Assembly (NCBI GenBank): GCA_017521965.1
Contig: JAFXAY010000088.1
Location: forward strand, 1 to 46,523
Length of the DNA: 46,523 nt
Origin: Tidjanibacter sp.
GTDB taxonomy: Bacteria > Bacteroidota > Bacteroidia > Bacteroidales > Rikenellaceae
Reading direction: 5' to 3'
How positions within the stretch are numbered: position 1 is the stretch's first letter; the number at the start of each line of letters is the position of its first letter. This document shows positions 43,205-46,523 of this stretch, one piece after another. The translations under genes and the position numbers were made by a program. The notes under the pieces were generated by a model. It saw only the letters and a program-made list of their open reading frames with translations. It was not told the DNA's origin and searched no databases.

Positions 43205-44134
43205 CTACAACACTATCTTTTTCACGGGGATTTCGAAGGTAGTGCCCTCTTCGGCGAGGTATGTTTCGGGGAAGAGTTCGCGTGCTTCGTTGAGTAGCAG
43301 TGTGTCGTCTTTGTAGCGTGACGAGAAGTGTCCTATGAGCAGTTTTGTGGCTCCGCTCTCTATGGCGGCCTTTGCTGCTTGGTGTGTTGTGGAGTGGCCG
43401 GTATCTTTTGCCAAGCTCTTCTCTTCGGCGGCAAATGTAGCCTCGTGGTATAGGAGATCTACGCCTTTCACTATGCTCACCGCCTTGCCGGAGTAGTTTG
43501 TGTCGCTCAGGTAGGCGTAGCTTCGCGGTGTGAAGGGCTTGTAGGTCAGAGAGGCATTGGGTATGGTGCGCCCGTCGATGGTGATGTCCTCGCCACGCTT
43601 GGCGGCTGTTATCTGGGCTACGCCGAGGCCATACTCCTCTATTGCCTCCTTGCGCACGTTGAGTCCTGCCTCCTTTTCGCGGAATAGGTAGCCGCAGCAG
43701 GGTGTGCGGTGGCGCAGGGGGACGGTCCATACCTCCATCACCTTGTTCTCGTATATCAGTGTGTGGCTGCGTGTGTCCACCTCGTGGTAGCGCACTTCGA
43801 AGGGTAGCTTGGTGTCGTACCAGCGGTAGTGTGCTTCGAGAATCTCGCCCATCGGATGTGGGGCGTAGATGTCGAGGGGGAGTTTGCGACCTTGGAGGCC
43901 GAGTGTGGATATGAGGGGGAATAGGCCGAATACGTGGTCACCGTGGAGGTGTGAGATGAATATGGCATTAATCTTCATAGGACTTATGCCACACTCCATC
44001 AACCTGCGCTGAGTGCCCTCGCCGCAGTCTATCAAATAAAACTGCTCATACGCATTGAGCGTATGAGCAGAGTGATGTTTTCTGACTGACGGCTTTGCCG
44101 AGCTGCTTCCGAGTATGGTTACCTTAAAAGTCAT
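43205..44134 (-). CDS. rnz: Ribonuclease Z
   Basis: A 309-residue zinc metallo-hydrolase that trims the 3' ends of tRNA precursors. It opens MTFKVTILGSSSAKPSVRKHHSAH; the metal motif is SHLHGDH (residues 61-67), followed by PLRHRTPCCGYLF, the SDTNYS strand with its conserved Asp, GVDLLYHEATFAAEE and GHFSSRY. Length fits the short RNase Z form. The stop is TAG. It lies 101 nt downstream of rpsA on the same strand, and could be co-transcribed with it; the gap has a small GGGG/CCCC hairpin but no clear promoter. Confidence 0.95.
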   Translation of the reverse strand: MTFKVTILGSSSAKPSVRKHHSAHTLNAYEQFYLIDCGEGTQRRLMECGISPMKINAIFISHLHGDHVFGLFPLISTLGLQGRKLPLDIYAPHPMGEILEAHYRWYDTKLPFEVRYHEVDTRSHTLIYENKVMEVWTVPLRHRTPCCGYLFREKEAGLNVRKEAIEEYGLGVAQITAAKRGEDITIDGRTIPNASLTYKPFTPRSYAYLSDTNYSGKAVSIVKGVDLLYHEATFAAEEKSLAKDTGHSTTHQAAKAAIESGATKLLIGHFSSRYKDDTLLLNEARELFPETYLAEEGTTFEIPVKKIVL

Positions 44135-44235
44135 AGCGTTAGTTGTCTATTCGTTGTTAATTGTTGGGGTTGCCCCCACCTTACTCTTCTGCCGACTATG
44201 CCGCAGAGATATGTTCAGTAACAAAGGCTGGCAGA

Positions 44236-46056
44236 TTACTCTGCGTCGTCAGCCTTCTTTGCCTTAGGCTTAGCAGCCGCAGCCTCCATCTGAGCTTTCA
44301 GGTCAGCGAGTGCGGTGATATCGCCGAGGGTAGTCTTCTCGATCGAAGCGTTGATCTTCTTCACCGACGACTTGGTAGCATCAGCAGCAGCGCGACGCTC
44401 TGCCTTCTCTGCCTTCTCCTCAGCACGCTTAGCCTCCTCAAATACGCGGGTGTGCGACAGGCTGATGTGCTTGGTCACCTTCGAGAACTCGATAACCTTG
44501 AAGGGGAGCTTCTCACCTACCTTAACGGTGGTGCCATCCTCCTTCACGCACTGCTTCGACGAAGCAAAGCCCTCGATCTGGTCGTTCAGAGCAACTACTG
44601 CGCCCTTCTCGTTAACCTCGGTTACGGTACCCTCGTGTACGGTGTCAACAGCGAACTGTGCCTCGAACTCGTTCCAGGGGTTCTCCTCCAACTGCTTGTG
44701 GCCAAGGCTGAGACGACGGTTCTCCTTGTCGATGCCGAGAACTACTACGTCGATAGCTGCACCAATCTGAGTGAGCTCTGCGGGGTGTTTGATCTTCTTG
44801 GTCCAGCTCAGATCCGAGATGTGAATCAGACCGTCGATGCCCTCTGCAATCTCAACAAAGATACCGAAGTTGGTGAAGTTGCGAACCTTTGCGGTGTGCT
44901 TCGAGCCGATAGGATACTTCTCATCGATGCCCTCCCAAGGATCCGAGGTGAGCTGCTTGATACCGAGCGACATCTTGCGCTCCTCGCGGTCGAGAGTCAG
45001 GACTACTGCCTCTACGTCGTCGCCTACCTTCAAGAACTCCTGAGCCGAACGGAGGTGCTGATTCCACGACATCTCCGATACGTGTACCAGACCCTCTACG
45101 CCGGGAGCGATCTCGATAAATGCACCGTAGTCGTACATAACAACAACCTTACCGCGGATCTTGTCGCCCACTTTGAGCTCCTGGCTGAGGTTGTCCCAGG
45201 GGTGAGGAGTAAGCTGCTTCAGACCCAGAGCGATACGCTTCTTGGTGTCGTCGAAGTCGAGGATAACCACGTTGAGCTTCTGGTCGAGCTCTACAACCTC
45301 CTCGGGGTGGTTTACGCGGCCCCAGCTGAGGTCGGTGATGTGGATGAGACCGTCAACACCGCCGAGGTCAACGAATACACCGTAGGTAGTGATGTTCTTA
45401 ACGGTACCCTCCAAGATCTGACCCTTCTCGAGTTTCGACATAATCTCTTTCTTCTGCTGCTCCAACTCAGCCTCGATGAGAGCCTTGTGCGAAACAACAA
45501 CGTTGCGGAACTCCTGGTTGATCTTAACAACCTTGAACTCCATAGTCTTGTCAACGTAAACATCGTAGTCGCGGATAGGCTTAACGTCGATCTGCGAGCC
45601 GGGCAAGAATGCCTCGATGCCGAATACGTCAACGATCATACCGCCCTTAGTGCGGCACTTGATGTAACCCTTGATGATCTCATCGTTGTCCAGAGCCTGG
45701 TTAACGCGATCCCAGCTTTTGAGCTGACGAGCCTTCTTGTGCGAGAGCAGGAGCTGACCCTTCTTGTCCTCTACGCTCTCCACATATACCTCTACCTTCT
45801 CGCCTACGGCCAACTCGGGGTTGTAGCGGAACTCACCTACGGGGATGATACCATCCGACTTGTAGCCAATGTTAACTACCACCTCGCGCTTGCCAACCGA
45901 GATAACGGTACCCTCGATAACCTCGCCCACCTGGACGTTCAGCATCGACTCGTTATATTTGTCTGCAACGTTCTCTTTCGAACCACCATAGAGGTCGAGA
46001 TCGTTCTCAAACGCATTCCAATCGAATGCCTCGTTAGTTTTTAAAATTTCACTCAT
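44236..46056 (-). CDS. rpsA: 30S ribosomal protein S1
   Basis: A 606-residue protein with six S1 RNA-binding domains in tandem; domains 3-6 are the most regular (GTVKNITTYGVFVDLGGVDGLIHITDLSW, then VVMYDYGAFIEIAPGVEGLVHVSEMSW and similar). S1 recruits mRNAs to the ribosome, which matters in Bacteroidetes where Shine-Dalgarno sequences are weak. The C-terminus is Lys/Ala-rich (KAERRAAADATKSSVKK). Start ATG 46054-46056. A promoter lies 68 nt upstream. Confidence 0.97.
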   Translation of the reverse strand: MSEILKTNEAFDWNAFENDLDLYGGSKENVADKYNESMLNVQVGEVIEGTVISVGKREVVVNIGYKSDGIIPVGEFRYNPELAVGEKVEVYVESVEDKKGQLLLSHKKARQLKSWDRVNQALDNDEIIKGYIKCRTKGGMIVDVFGIEAFLPGSQIDVKPIRDYDVYVDKTMEFKVVKINQEFRNVVVSHKALIEAELEQQKKEIMSKLEKGQILEGTVKNITTYGVFVDLGGVDGLIHITDLSWGRVNHPEEVVELDQKLNVVILDFDDTKKRIALGLKQLTPHPWDNLSQELKVGDKIRGKVVVMYDYGAFIEIAPGVEGLVHVSEMSWNQHLRSAQEFLKVGDDVEAVVLTLDREERKMSLGIKQLTSDPWEGIDEKYPIGSKHTAKVRNFTNFGIFVEIAEGIDGLIHISDLSWTKKIKHPAELTQIGAAIDVVVLGIDKENRRLSLGHKQLEENPWNEFEAQFAVDTVHEGTVTEVNEKGAVVALNDQIEGFASSKQCVKEDGTTVKVGEKLPFKVIEFSKVTKHISLSHTRVFEEAKRAEEKAEKAERRAAADATKSSVKKINASIEKTTLGDITALADLKAQMEAAAAKPKAKKADDAE

Positions 46057-46123
46057 TTGTGTAATTGTTTGTTAATTAAAAAGTTAGACTTTATTTATAG
46101 TATTCCTTAGCGGAATAAGCGCG

Positions 46124-46154
46124 CAAATATACTCATTTTCTTCCGATTATCAAC
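46124..46154 (-). promoter_or_regulatory. rpsA promoter
   Basis: On the minus strand GTTG (46151-46154), 19 nt, TATATTTG (46124-46131). The leader is about 60 nt and AT-rich. Between this promoter and the tRNA promoter (46155-46418) there is AT-rich DNA with no gene I can support. Confidence 0.75.
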
Positions 46155-46418
46155 ACTTTAACCACATTTTTTGCAAGAAATTTACATTACAGTTGCGTGT
46201 CGAAAAACGCTTTGACGGGAGTAAGCGGCCATAAATGGGAATTGTATCCTTGTTTCGATGAAGAAAACCTATTTCAAGGCTACTCACCATAAAATTGGCA
46301 GAAAAATAATAGAAAATTGCCCTCTACTACAAAACACGGTAAATCAAAACATTAGACAACAGGTAAGGATATTTATCAAAAAAAAGAGAAAAAAAACTTT
46401 AAAAAAATTGCCGAAAAA

Positions 46419-46449
46419 TTTGGAGAATAAAATTTTCGCCGTATCTTTG
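46419..46449 (+). promoter_or_regulatory. tRNA-Val promoter
   Basis: TTTG (46419-46422), exactly 19 nt, TATCTTTG (46442-46449): a consensus Bacteroidetes promoter, about 30 nt upstream of the tRNA. Confidence 0.85.
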
Positions 46450-46478
46450 CACCGCAATTCCGACCAAGGAATGCACAA

Positions 46479-46523
46479 GGGAGTTTAGCTCAGTTGGTTT
46501 AGAGCATCTGCCTTACAAGCAGA
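46479..46523 (+). tRNA. tRNA-Val (anticodon UAC), 5' part only
   Basis: It starts GGGAGTTTAGCTCAG with the D-arm TAGCTCAGTTGGTTTAGAGC. The anticodon stem TCTGC/GCAGA encloses the loop CTTACAA, so the anticodon is TAC (valine, GUA/GUG codons). The remaining 3' half lies past the window edge. Further tRNA genes could follow. Confidence 0.92.

Noticed and set aside
391..46056. Genome-wide reassignment of TAG to an amino acid
   Set aside because: TAG is the natural terminal stop of sufB, the ROK gene, gcvH, the GT9 gene, the M6 gene, the small lipoprotein, rnz and the adhesin itself, several with conserved C-termini. At most, readthrough at specific sites is possible.
46258..46488. 76-codon plus-strand frame before the tRNA
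   Set aside because: Lys/Asn-rich translation of AT-rich DNA, overlaps the tRNA-Val promoter and the tRNA start.

Overview
The window is chromosomal DNA of a member of the Bacteroidales. An Alistipes-like gut species is my guess, not something the sequence proves. The evidence is repeated promoter boxes of the Bacteroidetes type (TTTG about 19-20 nt upstream of TAnnTTTG), many Bacteroidetes-specific surface families (Mfa2/DUF3575-type fimbrial proteins, CotH lipoprotein, M6 protease with Ig-like repeats, GH73-LysM), and the order murI-ftsK-lolA. Coding DNA is moderately GC-rich; intergenic DNA and one surface gene (28275-30905) are visibly more AT-rich.

Layout. 1-6416 (minus): sufC (cut by the window edge), sufB, a TPR protein and gyrA. 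6941-11154 (minus): murI-ftsK-lolA. 11819-17929 (minus): plsC-parE-parC-aroK. 18176-21197 (plus): fabD, then a ROK regulator with a GNAT acetyltransferase. 21491-27060 (minus): a three-gene surface/fimbrial-type locus (DUF3575-like OMP, Mfa2-like lipoprotein, 988-codon beta-helix adhesin). 27347-28183 (plus): slyD-like isomerase and a small unknown gene. 28275-33344 (minus): collagen-repeat CotH lipoprotein behind a long structured leader, and a GH2-like protein that has lost its catalytic motif. 33415-33873 (plus): solitary HsdR-N protein. 34243-36870 (minus): gcvH, mdh and a GT9 glycosyltransferase. 37015-42833 (plus): secreted GH73-LysM hydrolase, unknown cytoplasmic protein, M6 metalloprotease, small lipoprotein. 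43205-46056 (minus): rpsA and rnz. A tRNA-Val gene runs off the right edge.

Two things stand out. First, two genes (gyrA and the beta-helix adhesin) each carry one in-frame TAG inside an otherwise continuous reading frame, and in both it is codon 679. TAG is a normal stop elsewhere in the window, so this is not simple code reassignment; sequence error, nonsense mutation or readthrough must be told apart. Second, the spaces between genes are packed with several families of structured repeats: decamer TTAGGGAGTG arrays, large palindromes that begin at stop codons, a reused terminator hairpin, and a roughly 190-bp cloverleaf element whose two copies differ by compensatory base changes. These look like a co-ordinated set of 3'-end elements and are the best candidates here for something undescribed.
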